Of a stretch of DNA of 37,985 nucleotides, positions 23,617-30,064 are shown piece after piece. The notes beneath the pieces are model-generated. The model searched no databases. It saw nothing but the letters and a program-made list of their open reading frames with translations, and was not told where the DNA came from. The DNA is from Parcubacteria group bacterium (GTDB taxonomy: Bacteria; Patescibacteriota; JACQLU01): positions 1-37,985 of the forward strand of contig JACQLU010000030.1 in assembly GCA_016203935.1 (NCBI GenBank), in the 5' to 3' direction. Both the position numbers and the translations under genes were made by a program. Numbering within the stretch: the first letter of the stretch is position 1; every line of letters starts with the position of its first letter.

Positions 23617-24318
23617 ATGAGTTTTTTTGATTGGATTCTCCCCCTGCTGATCGGGGGAGTGGTGGCTCTTCTTTTCTGGAGGGGGCGCGAGCTCGCCCCC
23701 TGGGTCCTCTTGGCCTTCGCCCCCAGTTTTCTACCGCGCCAGCCAGTGGAGTGGGCGATACTCATCAGTGCGGTGGGGTTCTTCGTCCTTGCGGTTACTG
23801 CACATAGGGCGTTCCGTAGGGGCGATGGGTTCCGAGCAGTACTCGCGACACTGCTTGGTGTTGGTAGTATTGTCGCGATCATTTGGTTCGTCGTCCCGCT
23901 GGTTGTTCCGGGTGACCTCCGGGAACTGATAGCGCAGCCCGCAGCACAAAGTGCGGGGCCGCTGTCAGGGTTAGGGCGGCGAGCTGTTCCCCTGCAGGAG
24001 CCAGAGACCTGGCTCGAGGGGTTAGTTCGTCCGGTGCGCCGGGCGATCGACCCCTTCCGGCCGGGGTTGAGGTTCCTGCTCGGACAGTGGGATGTGGCAA
24101 CCGACTTTGCCACACCCATTGTCGCGGCGTTTGCTCTTCTCGCAATCGTCTCCTTTCTCCACACCCAGCACTGCTGGGAAGTCGGGAAGCGGCGGCGCCT
24201 CGAGGCGAGGATTCGCCGCAAGGTGGAGGCGGAGCTCCGTGCGGAGCACGAGCGGGCCGTTGGCAACGGGCCGCGGCCGCTCCTCCACACGGAGGCAAGG
24301 AGGGTGGCGACGAAATAA
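23617..24318 (+). CDS. Polytopic membrane protein, orphan SD-led gene
   Basis: Protein of 233 aa, not recognised. Hydrophobic segments are at about 5-20 (WILPLLIGGVVALLF), 26-40, 46-64, 75-98 (VLATLLGVGSIVAIIWFVVPLVV) and 163-182. The C-terminal about 50 residues are a charged helix (GKRRRLEARIRRKVEAELRAEHER), probably cytosolic. GGGGAGG lies 4 nt before the ATG, and a CGCCC/GGGCG hairpin touches that SD. The long minus-strand ORF over the same DNA is a shadow. The gene is GC-richer than its flanks. Confidence 0.75.
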   Translation: MSFFDWILPLLIGGVVALLFWRGRELAPWVLLAFAPSFLPRQPVEWAILISAVGFFVLAVTAHRAFRRGDGFRAVLATLLGVGSIVAIIWFVVPLVVPGDLRELIAQPAAQSAGPLSGLGRRAVPLQEPETWLEGLVRPVRRAIDPFRPGLRFLLGQWDVATDFATPIVAAFALLAIVSFLHTQHCWEVGKRRRLEARIRRKVEAELRAEHERAVGNGPRPLLHTEARRVATK

Positions 24319-24500
24319 TAAACTGGCCGGGAGATGGCCAATCGGAGGTGACGAGTTGTTCGAGGCCACCTCCGACGAGGTGGCCGGCGAGGCAATCTAG
24401 TCCCACGTAGGTGGCCAACAATTAGACAGAGGTCACTCTTGTCGATTAAAAGACAAGACGATTCCTCTGCCGACCAGCACCGAGCTTTTGCAAGGTGCTG
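24318..24500 (+). other. GC-rich hairpin tract between gene 23617 and the next leader
   Basis: TGGCC/GGCCA, GGCCACCTC/GAGGTGGCC, TCTTGTC/GACAAGA and CCAGCACC (24474-24481)/GGTGCTGG (24494-24501) follow one another. A short frame TTG-FEATSDEVAGEAI ends at 24400 after a CGGAGG, but it lies inside the hairpins and is doubtful. Confidence 0.5.
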
Positions 24501-24502
24501 GA

Positions 24503-24548
24503 CTCTTCCGAGTTACGAATCCACATGCGATTGGTAACTCAGAGGAGG
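24503..24548 (+). promoter_or_regulatory. SD-sequestering leader hairpin
   Basis: CTCTTCCGAGTTAC (24503-24516) pairs with GTAACTCAGAGGAG (24534-24547), 13 pairs and one C-A mismatch. The 3' arm contains the SD GAGGAGG. Confidence 0.75.
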
Positions 24549-24554
24549 TAACAA

Positions 24555-24587
24555 ATGAAAGAACACTCGCTTTTCGATCGAAAATAG
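24555..24587 (+). CDS. mini-ORF of ten codons (MKEHSLFDRK)
   Basis: ATG 6 nt after GAGGAGG in an SD-sequestering leader. The frame folds on itself: GAACACTC pairs with GAGTGTTC just after the TAG stop. It is the clearest case of an ideal SD driving a very short frame. A peptide function is unknown; a regulatory or decoy role is equally possible. Confidence 0.45.
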   Translation: MKEHSLFDRK

Positions 24588-24596
24588 AGTGTTCAT

Positions 24597-24650
24597 ACTA
24601 ATGTTCTTGAGAACATTAGTATAGAAAGACATAAAAAATCCAACATACTC
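24597..24650. repeat. palindromes ACTAATGTTC-TTGA-GAACATTAGT and TCCAACAT...ATGTTGGA
   Basis: A perfect 10-bp stem with TTGA loop (24597-24620), then an 8-bp stem near 24640-24663. Similar palindromes are at 25193 and 28199. Confidence 0.7.
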
Positions 24651-24689
24651 AAACATGTTGGAACGGTGGGAACGAAATTCGGAGAGTGA

Positions 24690-25031
24690 TTACTTCTCGG
24701 ATTCTGGGGCGAGGTCGCCAAGGTTAAGCTTGTGTCCGATACGCCGCACGCGCGGCAATACTACCTTATCCAGCGAGTCTTTGATTTCGCCAACGTCATG
24801 CTCGACAAACTTCATACGGGTCGAGAGGTTATCGACTTTCTTTTCTAATCTATCAAAACGTTGATCAACAGCATCAAAGCGCTTGTCAACCTGCTTAAAC
24901 CCTTCCTCCACGCCATTAAAGGAATTATTGATCATCTGGCGAAGGTTCTCAAACGAGGTATCCATTTTCTTGGCAAGGTCGTCGATGGTCATTTGTCCAC
25001 TATGCATTGGTTCGTGGTTTTGAGGGGACAT
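24690..25031 (-). CDS. Coiled-coil protein, function unknown
   Basis: Protein of 113 aa, predicted soluble and almost wholly helical. From about residue 20 to 95 there is a heptad-like pattern (VDKRFDAVDQRFDRLEKKVDNLSTRM) with repeated DxRFD/LExK units, typical of extended coiled coils seen in many small-genome bacteria. No catalytic motif and no membrane segment. The ATG has no SD. It could pair with another coiled-coil partner, but nothing in the sequence names one. Confidence 0.8.
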   Translation of the reverse strand: MSPQNHEPMHSGQMTIDDLAKKMDTSFENLRQMINNSFNGVEEGFKQVDKRFDAVDQRFDRLEKKVDNLSTRMKFVEHDVGEIKDSLDKVVLPRVRRIGHKLNLGDLAPESEK

Positions 25032-25084
25032 AGGGGGTAATGAAATTGTCTACCTCACTCTACCAAACGTCTCACGCTAAGCAA

Positions 25085-25225
25085 GTTGACAGAAGCGAGA
25101 TTTCCGATACGGTATGGTTAGCATGCTGGTCGTCACATCAGCGTCTCGTGATGACCAGCACTCTGGCCATAACCGAGCATAACGAACCCCCTTTCCAATA
25201 TTCCTAGGAATGTTGGAATAGCGCG
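25085..25225 (+). ncRNA. possible short hairpin RNA
   Basis: TTGACA at 25087 with a poorly placed TACGGT, then GCTGGTCGTCAC/GTGATGACCAGC, a 12-bp stem, and a palindrome TTCCAATATTCC/GGAATGTTGGAA. A 19-codon frame (MLVVTSASRDDQ) lies within. Evidence for expression is weak. Confidence 0.3.
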
Positions 25226-25240
25226 CAGGGGCGGACGACG

Positions 25241-25666
25241 TTACTGCCTAAACGGTTGGTCAGAAAAGTAGATGATACGGTTCTTGGCAAAGTAAGTTTC
25301 GAAAGCCTCGAGAAAGAGATGCCGGCCCATGAGCGGCGGCACGTCGTTGCGACCTATGAATCCAACTGGTATTTCGCGTATAAAAGGGCCGAGCTGTACT
25401 TTAATAGTAGGAAGGAAATAGACTCTCTCTTTGCCTCCGATGCCAGAGGTGTAAAAGACTCGACACTCCTTCGCAAAATCTATCTTGAGGTCACGGCCAA
25501 AATAGAGTGGCAAAAGGGTGAAATCGGAACCGGAGTCTATAAGTAGCGAGGTCTCTTGACTCAATGTGGGGTCGCGTGGTGAAAAGAACATCGCGCGAGC
25601 AACCGGTCTATACACTTCACCAATGATTTCTGACTTCACTTTCTCGAACGCGAACTGTACGATCAT
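25241..25666 (-). CDS. Retropepsin-like aspartyl protease family protein
   Basis: Protein of 141 aa. The motif LLIDSGSDFTLLP (about residues 41-53) is the aspartic protease D[ST]G flap-side motif with Ser in place of Thr, and VPPLMGRHLFLEAF near the C-terminus matches the hydrophobic-Gly second motif of single-domain retropepsin-like proteins, which dimerise to form the active site. The gene starts inside the stop of the DUF5678-like gene (ATGA overlap), so they are translationally coupled. No signal peptide. Substrate unknown; a paired regulatory role is inference. Confidence 0.8.
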   Translation of the reverse strand: MIVQFAFEKVKSEIIGEVYRPVARAMFFSPRDPTLSQETSLLIDSGSDFTLLPLYFGRDLKIDFAKECRVFYTSGIGGKERVYFLPTIKVQLGPFIREIPVGFIGRNDVPPLMGRHLFLEAFETYFAKNRIIYFSDQPFRQ

Positions 25667-25890
25667 AGCACAAGGGTATCAGCACCCGAGATGTAGGTGA
25701 CAAGCGGCGTAGCGCGCGGGTGTTTCTTTCGCAACTGTTGCAAGAGTCGATACGCCTTCTCACCCGTCTTGGCGGTATAAATTTTTCCCGCCATAACAAT
25801 GACGTGTTTCCCCTTGTAACGAGGATCGCTGTATATCTTATGGGTGAGGAGATCCTCGGTTTTGGTGGTTTTGAGAGAGATTTTCTTCAT
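25663..25890 (-). CDS. DUF5678-like small protein
   Basis: Protein of 75 aa with the pattern DPRYKGKHVIVMAGKIYTA, then KAYRLLQQLRKKHPRATPLVTYI, which matches what I know as the DUF5678 family: a small beta-alpha-beta unit of unknown function. Such proteins are often next to retropepsin-like proteases, as here (4-nt overlap). The ATG has no SD. Function is unknown; a specificity or inhibitor subunit for the protease is an inference from the coupling. Confidence 0.75.
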   Translation of the reverse strand: MKKISLKTTKTEDLLTHKIYSDPRYKGKHVIVMAGKIYTAKTGEKAYRLLQQLRKKHPRATPLVTYISGADTLVL

Positions 25891-26067
25891 ATGATTTTTA
25901 TGAATGGATTAATCAGGGACAGTGTGACAGAATTTTGTATAAAGAACAAGCCAGTTCAAAAAAGATGACAATCAGATAGAGAGCGATTTGGGTGTGACCT
26001 GTCCAGCATTACCATAAGAGTTGGTGTTGGATACACTCATCCTCAAGTCGCTCTTTATGCCGGAGCC

Positions 26068-26122
26068 CTCCTACTCAAAGCTCATTATTGAAGTAATGAA
26101 GTATAATGAGTTTCGAGGAGGT
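26068..26122 (+). promoter_or_regulatory. SD-sequestering leader hairpin of the GNAT gene
   Basis: CTCATTAT (26081-26088) pairs with ATAATGAG (26103-26110). The outer CTC (26074-26076) with AAG can pair with CTT-like TTT and GAG (26115-26117), which is part of the SD GAGGAGG. Confidence 0.6.
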
Positions 26123-26125
26123 GAA

Positions 26126-26551
26126 ATGAATCTTGGAAGATTATCTCGGCCGGAGTTGGCCGAGTGGGTGGCGTCCCTACCCCCTAGCTACGTGGTGGGG
26201 ATGCTGCTTGTCGGAGACCGCCTCTCTTGCATTGATGAGGCGGTCGCGTGCGAAGTTGAAAACCAGATCATCGGAGTCGCCACGATCGCACCGCGTGGCG
26301 AGATGAGCTCCGGCGTCCCCACCATTGTGGCTCTCTATATTCTTTCCGCGTTTCGCGGAAAGGGGTATGGAAAGTCGTTGATGGAGGCGGCAGTGAGGCG
26401 GTGCGTCGAACGGGGATTTTCTCGGGTGAGGGTAGATATCCTTTCCGCATACGCGAAGAGGATCATCGAATCATTGCCCGAGGATCTCAAGTCCGTGCTC
26501 GAGGTGCACGACTTGGGGAATCCACTCGATTATTTCGAGAGCCTCGAGTAA
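26126..26551 (+). CDS. GNAT family N-acetyltransferase
   Basis: Acetyl-CoA dependent acyltransferase of 141 aa. The start at 26126 (MNLGRLSRPEL) is set by GAGGAGG 3 nt upstream; the ORF track start at 26021 would translate the leader hairpin. The GNAT core is clear: IIGVATIAPRGE (beta strand), IVALYILSAFRGKGYGKSLMEAAVRR with the acetyl-CoA pyrophosphate motif RGKGYG, then FSRVRVDILS. Substrate unknown. It is the only enzyme of known family among the SD-led plus-strand genes. Confidence 0.88.
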   Translation: MNLGRLSRPELAEWVASLPPSYVVGMLLVGDRLSCIDEAVACEVENQIIGVATIAPRGEMSSGVPTIVALYILSAFRGKGYGKSLMEAAVRRCVERGFSRVRVDILSAYAKRIIESLPEDLKSVLEVHDLGNPLDYFESLE

Positions 26552-26599
26552 CTCCCCCTCACCCCTCTTAAGATAAGAAGGGGGAATAAGAGGGGGAGT
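26551..26599. repeat. nested double hairpin ACTCCCCCTC...GAGGGGGAGT
   Basis: ACTCCCCCTC (26551-26560) pairs with GAGGGGGAGT (26590-26599), with an inner CCCCTCTTA/TAAGAAGGGGG pair. It overlaps the GNAT stop codon. Confidence 0.75.
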
Positions 26600-26637
26600 A
26601 AGGATAGGAAGAATACCCTTCGGGGGATGGGGGAGTT

Positions 26638-26703
26638 TGTGAATCCGCGCGGATCCTCTTACCCCAGAGGAAATTCACGCGCGCGGAGGAAAGAAAGGAG
26701 GGT
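26638..26703 (+). promoter_or_regulatory. leader with competing stems before gene 26708
   Basis: GTGAAT pairs with ATTCAC and CCGCGCG with CGCGCGG in interleaved order, with CCTCT/AGAGG between. With almost no connecting bases they probably exclude each other. SD AAAGGAGGG follows. Confidence 0.5.
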
Positions 26704-26707
26704 CTTT

Positions 26708-26908
26708 ATGACCCTCTTCGGGCGGCTTCACTACCTGGTGGCCGCCCTCGCCGCGGGGATTGCCACCACGGCGGGGGCGGTCCTGGCGGGTCTCCCCATC
26801 GGGGCGGCCCAGGGGCTAGGGACCATCGCGGCGGTCGCGGTGGTGCTTTTCGGTCAGCGGGGGGTCGAAAGGATTTCCCGCTGGATTGAGAGGAGGTGGT
26901 TCTTGTAA
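26708..26908 (+). CDS. Small membrane protein (two hydrophobic segments)
   Basis: Protein of 66 aa from ATG 26708, after AAAGGAGGG. Segments at about 8-27 (YLVAALAAGIATTAGAVLAG) and 31-49 (GAAQGLGTIAAVAVVLFG), Ala/Gly-rich, with a basic C-terminus (RISRWIERRW). GAGGGTC in the SD pairs with GACCCTC, the second to fourth codons, so the start region can close on itself. Not recognised. Small two-helix proteins of this kind can be holin-like or regulatory, but nothing proves it. Confidence 0.7.
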   Translation: MTLFGRLHYLVAALAAGIATTAGAVLAGLPIGAAQGLGTIAAVAVVLFGQRGVERISRWIERRWFL

Positions 26909-26913
26909 AAAAA

Positions 26914-26990
26914 GGCAGGCGCGAGATCGCTCTCACGCCTGCCCACCTACTTTGAGTTTATCAAGAAAAAATTGGTGGATTCGGAGGAGG
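26914..26990 (+). promoter_or_regulatory. two-hairpin intergenic separator with sequestered SD
   Basis: GC-rich hairpin GGCAGGCG (26914-26921)/CGCCTGCC (26936-26943), linker CACCTA, then CTTTGAGTTTATCAA (26950-26964) pairing with TTGGTGGATTCGGAG (26972-26986) through Watson-Crick and G-U pairs. SD GGAGGAGG is at 26983-26990. Confidence 0.7.
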
Positions 26991-26995
26991 TGATC

Positions 26996-27013
26996 TTGGT
27001 GAGAACTAGTTAA
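26996..27013 (+). CDS. mini-ORF (TTG/GTG start, MVRTS)
   Basis: TTG GTG AGA ACT AGT TAA follows GGAGGAGG by 5 nt (8 nt for the GTG). Very short frame at the position where a gene start is expected; the next real gene begins at 27129 with its own SD. Confidence 0.3.
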   Translation: MVRTS

Positions 27014-27063
27014 GGTCACTTCCACTCTCGAGACACTCCGATCTCGAAAGAGCGGAGAAATAG

Positions 27064-27125
27064 TTAAGAGAGTTGGCAACTCTCGTCGCGCTGGCCCTCC
27101 TGCAGCGGCGAGAGAAGTTGGAGGG
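27064..27125 (+). promoter_or_regulatory. leader with mutually exclusive stems
   Basis: GAGAGTT pairs with AACTCTC around GGC, while the same CTCTC as part of CTCTCGTCGC can instead pair with GCGGCGAGAG. Both cannot form together. SD GGAGGGG follows. Confidence 0.5.
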
Positions 27126-27128
27126 GAA

Positions 27129-27782
27129 ATGAAGTTTGAGCAGATCGCGCGGCAGGCGAGGAAGCTGCTGGAGTGGAATCGCAAGATGAGGACCTCCTCT
27201 TTTTCTTACCATTTTACTGACGCAGATTACCAGAGAGAGGAGCAGCATTTGCTGGCGGTCATCGAAGGACGGCTAATTACCGTTCAGGATGATCGTTGGA
27301 GTCGTCAAGCGGCTTACCCCGTCGTGGGAGAATTTGAGATCGATGGATGGAAGTTTACCCTTCGGGGTCACGACCCTCACTTTGAGCGTTGTAATCCAGA
27401 GGAGGACTGGATTACCGCTTCGCTCGTTGAATTCCGCCGCGGCGAGATTCACTACAACCATGAAGGGCGGTGTATCGATTGCGATGAAGGGGTGGGCGCC
27501 GGCTCCGTCGAAATGTTCACCCCATCCGGCAGGAGATTCTACGCGTATTTCCGAGATGAGTGCTCGTGTGGAATCTCATCCGGGGCCCGCAAGGTCCGCC
27601 TGATATACCGGCTTGGAGAGGCATTGAAAGTGTTGCTCGGTTATTTGCCCGGTACCGAGTCACACCAGAGTGAGCTGCAAGCGGCAGCTCTCTCGTGGTA
27701 CAAGCACGAGACAGGCTCCATGGGACGCCTCAAGGCCGCAGTCCGGGCCTTGGGCGTGGGTATCGATCTTAAAGCGGACTAA
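27129..27782 (+). CDS. Hypothetical soluble protein
   Basis: Protein of 217 aa, not recognised. GGAGGGG lies 2-4 nt before the ATG. The N-terminus is a basic helix (QIARQARKLLEWNRKMR), the middle looks beta-rich (YPVVGEFEIDGWKFTLRG), and Cys residues appear as RCIDCDEG and DECSCGISSG, about 35 residues apart, which could bind one metal. The C-terminus is again helical. The leader has competing hairpins. Neighbours are other SD-led small genes on the same strand, with GC-rich hairpins at both borders. Confidence 0.75.
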   Translation: MKFEQIARQARKLLEWNRKMRTSSFSYHFTDADYQREEQHLLAVIEGRLITVQDDRWSRQAAYPVVGEFEIDGWKFTLRGHDPHFERCNPEEDWITASLVEFRRGEIHYNHEGRCIDCDEGVGAGSVEMFTPSGRRFYAYFRDECSCGISSGARKVRLIYRLGEALKVLLGYLPGTESHQSELQAAALSWYKHETGSMGRLKAAVRALGVGIDLKAD

Positions 27783-27788
27783 ATCTGT

Positions 27789-27856
27789 GGGCACGGCCTT
27801 GTGTCGTGCCCGACTACTCTAAGTCTATCAATTAAATTTGGTAGATTTTGAGGAGG
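27789..27856 (+). promoter_or_regulatory. two-hairpin intergenic separator with SD
   Basis: GGGCACGGC (27789-27797) pairs with GTCGTGCCC (27803-27811). After GACTA, CTC-T-AAGTCTATCAA (27817-27831) pairs with TTGGTAGATT-T-T-GAG. SD GAGGAGG is at 27850-27856. The TATCAA...TTGGT core is shared with the separators at 26950 and 28552. Confidence 0.7.
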
Positions 27857-27862
27857 TTCAGC

Positions 27863-28048
27863 ATGAATCGAAGCAGGAGTTTTCAGGTGGTTTTCGTCGG
27901 CCCCAATGGTCCCGAAAGGGAATCATTGGGTAGGTTTGCAAACTTCCAGGATGCTGCGAGGTATGCGGAACGGCGGCATCCTCGTCAGGAGATTCTGGTT
28001 GTCTTCTCGGAGGAGGCAACTAGGATTTTTCCTGATTTGCTCCTGTAG
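27863..28048 (+). CDS. Small hypothetical protein
   Basis: Protein of 61 aa from ATG 27863 (MNRSRSFQVVFVGPNG), 6 nt after GAGGAGG; the upstream start in the ORF track is inside the leader hairpin. The visible order beta strand (FQVVFVG), helix (NFQDAARYAERRH), beta strand (EILVVF) suggests a small alpha/beta fold. Basic. Not recognised. Flanked by separator hairpins on both sides. Confidence 0.7.
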   Translation: MNRSRSFQVVFVGPNGPERESLGRFANFQDAARYAERRHPRQEILVVFSEEATRIFPDLLL

Positions 28049-28062
28049 ATCCGCGTTTTTTC

Positions 28063-28098
28063 GGCAGGCGTGGGGGTCGAAAGACTCTCGCGCCTGCC
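28063..28098 (+). other. GC-rich separator hairpin
   Basis: GGCAGGCG (28063-28070) pairs with CGCCTGCC (28091-28098), and the inner TGGGGGTC pairs with GACTCTCG around a GAAA tetraloop. A T-run lies before, not after it, so it is not a plus-strand terminator. Confidence 0.75.
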
Positions 28099-28177
28099 TA
28101 TCATATTTCTGGGTTCCTGCGGAGTTACCCTGATGTAAATCAGGACTGGAATAACACAAAAAGAAATGGAGATTAAA

Positions 28178-28445
28178 AAGGTTACAGGAATTACAAACAA
28201 CATTCCAATATTCTCAAGAATATTGGAATGTTGAGAAACCTTGCTCGAAGATGGCAATTGCCTCAAATATCCACGATCGTGAAGATTTGAAGCATCGCAA
28301 GTTTGCCCTTACAGAATTTGCTACGTCCATAATCCGTCTTGTCCATAATTCCTCTCTGCGCCGAAGATAGATCAGAGCTCAAAGCTCAGAGATGAGGGAG
28401 GTTACAGGAAGTTACAAGAGGTTACAGAAAAAGGTCACCTTGGGT
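28178..28445. repeat. perfect 15-bp palindrome and GGTTACAG repeats
   Basis: AACATTCCAATATTC (28199-28213), TCAA, GAATATTGGAATGTT (28218-28232). GGTTACAGGAATTACAA on the left and GGTTACAGGAAGTTACAAG / AGGTTACAG near 28400 are direct repeats. A 39-codon frame at 28251-28370 has no SD; I do not call it. Confidence 0.6.
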
Positions 28446-28551
28446 ACCTACATTGTCTTTAGTTTCCTTCTGGATTCCTGCGTTCGCAGGAATGACAGAG
28501 GGGCGGCAATATTCACCAAACTCCATATGTAGTTATCGACCTCTATACTGT

Positions 28552-28590
28552 CTCCTCAGAGTGTATCAAGATTTGGTGGACTCTGAGGAG
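28552..28590 (+). promoter_or_regulatory. SD-sequestering leader hairpin (strongest copy)
   Basis: CTCCTCAGAGT (28552-28562) pairs perfectly with ACTCTGAGGAG (28580-28590). Inside, TATCAA pairs with TTGGTG across a 3-nt loop. The SD GAGGAGG is in the 3' arm, so it is hidden when the stem is closed. Confidence 0.8.
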
Positions 28591-28596
28591 GTAGAG

Positions 28597-28797
28597 ATGG
28601 CAAAAAAAATTGGTATCTGTGGGGCCTGCTTCTCAGAACAGTCGTTGCTGTTCTGGCAACTCTTTGAGCGACGGGCTCAAGGGGAGTCAGTATCCTCCTG
28701 CGGAACCTATGTTGTCGGACAACATAGGAATCAGCATGGTTGGTGTGCTGGCGCAGGCAGATCCCCACAGCCCGTGGTTGAGCTCGTAAGAGCTTAA
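28597..28797 (+). CDS. Small hypothetical protein with Cys pairs
   Basis: Protein of 66 aa (MAKKIGICGACFSEQSLLFW), start fixed by GAGGAGG 5-6 nt upstream. CGAC at about residues 8-11 and later single Cys (SSCG, GWCAG) could form a metal site. The middle part is helical (QSLLFWQLFERRAQG). Not recognised. The leader contains the best SD-sequestering hairpin of the region and the gene is followed by a perfect GC palindrome. Confidence 0.65.
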   Translation: MAKKIGICGACFSEQSLLFWQLFERRAQGESVSSCGTYVVGQHRNQHGWCAGAGRSPQPVVELVRA

Positions 28798-28816
28798 ACC
28801 ACTTAAGCCACCTCCG

Positions 28817-28838
28817 GGCTCCGACCGCGGTCGGAGCC
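28817..28838 (+). other. GC-rich palindromic separator
   Basis: GGCTCCGAC-CGCG-GTCGGAGCC, a self-complementary 22-mer directly after gene 28597; it shares CCGACCGCGGTCGG with the palindrome near 4295. Confidence 0.75.
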
Positions 28839-28839
28839 A

Positions 28840-28912
28840 ACTTCCTCTCAGGTCATCCCTCGCCATGCCTTGGAATGAGTCTTGATAACTACGGGGTGAG
28901 TTGGGAGGAGGT
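28840..28912 (+). promoter_or_regulatory. leader with SD paired to a distant CTTCCTCTC
   Basis: ACTTCCTCTCA (28840-28850) is complementary, with G-U pairs, to TTGGGAGGAGGT (28901-28912), which contains the SD. About 50 nt loop between. Longer loop than in the other copies. Confidence 0.55.
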
Positions 28913-28915
28913 AAA

Positions 28916-29110
28916 ATGGATGTTTTGTGGCCAAAAAATTTAAGTGAAGCATTGGCCTACCATATAAAGGAGATAGTTCGTGCGGGGGGGTCCCCCAAGG
29001 AGCGCGTGACAGTTAAAAGCGTGAAATGCCCGCGAGGGAGTTTCATCGCCGTGGCTGTCAGGCATAATCCTGGTGGAGGGACCACTGTTTACCTTATTCA
29101 GGAGGAATAA
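28916..29110 (+). CDS. Small hypothetical protein
   Basis: Protein of 64 aa (MDVLWPKNLSEALAYHI), start fixed by GGAGGAGG 4-5 nt upstream; the 28901 start of the ORF track lies in the leader. An N-terminal helix (LSEALAYHIKEIVRAG) is followed by beta strands (VTVKSVKC, SFIAVAVRH, TTVYLIQEE). Not recognised. The stop is followed 20 nt later by a separator hairpin. Confidence 0.7.
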   Translation: MDVLWPKNLSEALAYHIKEIVRAGGSPKERVTVKSVKCPRGSFIAVAVRHNPGGGTTVYLIQEE

Positions 29111-29130
29111 GGAAACACCCATCCCACGAG

Positions 29131-29206
29131 GGCAGGTGCGAGTAACATCGTGCCTGCCTCCCTACTCTTAGTTCATTACCAAGAGTTTAATGAATTAGGA
29201 GGAGGG
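29131..29206 (+). promoter_or_regulatory. two-hairpin intergenic separator with sequestered SD
   Basis: GGCAGGTGCGA (29131-29141) pairs with TCGTGCCTGCC (29148-29158), linker TCCCTA, then CTCTTAGTTCATTA (29165-29178) pairs at all 14 positions with TAATGAATTAGGAG (29188-29201). SD GGAGGAGGG overlaps the 3' arm. No ATG lies at the expected distance; the next gene starts 100 nt later. Confidence 0.75.
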
Positions 29207-29308
29207 AAATTTCTCAACGTCGTCTCTTTGCCCCATTGGGGTTGGTGTTCTTAGCCTTTGCGTGATCTCCATTATGGAGAAAATCCAACACGCGGGGCAG
29301 GGAGAAAA

Positions 29309-30058
29309 ATGTACGAGAAAGAGGAGGTTTTTGGTTGGTGCCCCGAGGGGAGCTACAAGGAGTGGCTCCTCGGTACCATGGCCAAGTATCCTACGGGTTA
29401 CAGGCCCGAGGGTATTTGGACGCAGGTCGTGCGCCTGTGTGCGCTCTTTCCTCAGCTAAGCGGCGCCGATGAGCGGATTGTTACTTTGCCACTCCCAGCG
29501 GGTGCTGAGGGATGGTTCGCCATCCCACGTTGGGAGAGGATCGCCTCGACCTACAGTGAAGCGGTCGAGAAGATGGTCAGTCTATTGCGCCCCAGCTGGC
29601 GAATGACAGAAGGTTTCGGCGAATGGTGCCCTGACTGCAAACGGCATCACAAACTGGGGCCATCATGGCTCCGCCAGCAGGAGCGAACGGTCGCCATGTT
29701 GGAAAAACTGGGCGAAGAGCAAGAGGGACACGATATTCTTGTCGTGCCGGCTCAGTTCGGCCTCGGTCATCGGGGACGCTCGGTTCGTCGCGCGCGCGAG
29801 GTTTTCGCTGGGAACGAGTTCGGCCTCGGAGCTTTCGCGGTGGGATGCATGCTCCTCACGCATCCCGAGAGGTTCGTCCAACACGGCGACCTTTCGGTCG
29901 ATTGTGCGGGGGACGAGTTTTCCGACGACTGCAGCGCGTGGGCGTTTAGCCCCTATTTCGGGTTCACCAGCGGGGTGAAAATCTTTCAATTCCGCTGGTG
30001 GGGCTATCCGGAGACCCATCATGGTACCGCCTCTGGGTTCCTGGTGGGATGGGGTTAG
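29309..30058 (+). CDS. Hypothetical soluble protein with Cys/His cluster
   Basis: Protein of 249 aa from ATG 29309 (MYEKEEVFGWCPEG), preceded by GGGAG at 4-8 nt. Not recognised. It has FGWCPEGSYKEWL at the N-terminus, a central GEWCPDCKRHHKLG that looks like half of a zinc site, a region HDILVVPAQFGLGHRGRSVRRAREVF and a C-terminal part rich in aromatic and Gly residues. No membrane segment. Last gene of the tandem SD-led series, followed by two hairpins and an orphan leader hairpin. Confidence 0.75.
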   Translation: MYEKEEVFGWCPEGSYKEWLLGTMAKYPTGYRPEGIWTQVVRLCALFPQLSGADERIVTLPLPAGAEGWFAIPRWERIASTYSEAVEKMVSLLRPSWRMTEGFGEWCPDCKRHHKLGPSWLRQQERTVAMLEKLGEEQEGHDILVVPAQFGLGHRGRSVRRAREVFAGNEFGLGAFAVGCMLLTHPERFVQHGDLSVDCAGDEFSDDCSAWAFSPYFGFTSGVKIFQFRWWGYPETHHGTASGFLVGWG

Positions 30059-30064
30059 GGGTTC

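Noticed and set aside
23487-24395. 302-aa minus-strand ORF
   Set aside because: Arg/Ser/Pro-rich product without a domain; it is a shadow of the SD-led membrane protein on the plus strand in GC-rich DNA.
26021-26125. N-terminal extension of the GNAT ORF
   Set aside because: It would translate the leader hairpin and place the GAGGAGG inside the gene.
28251-28370. 39-codon frame MAIASNIHDRED...
   Set aside because: No SD, no leader hairpin, and it begins beside a palindromic repeat; too little support.
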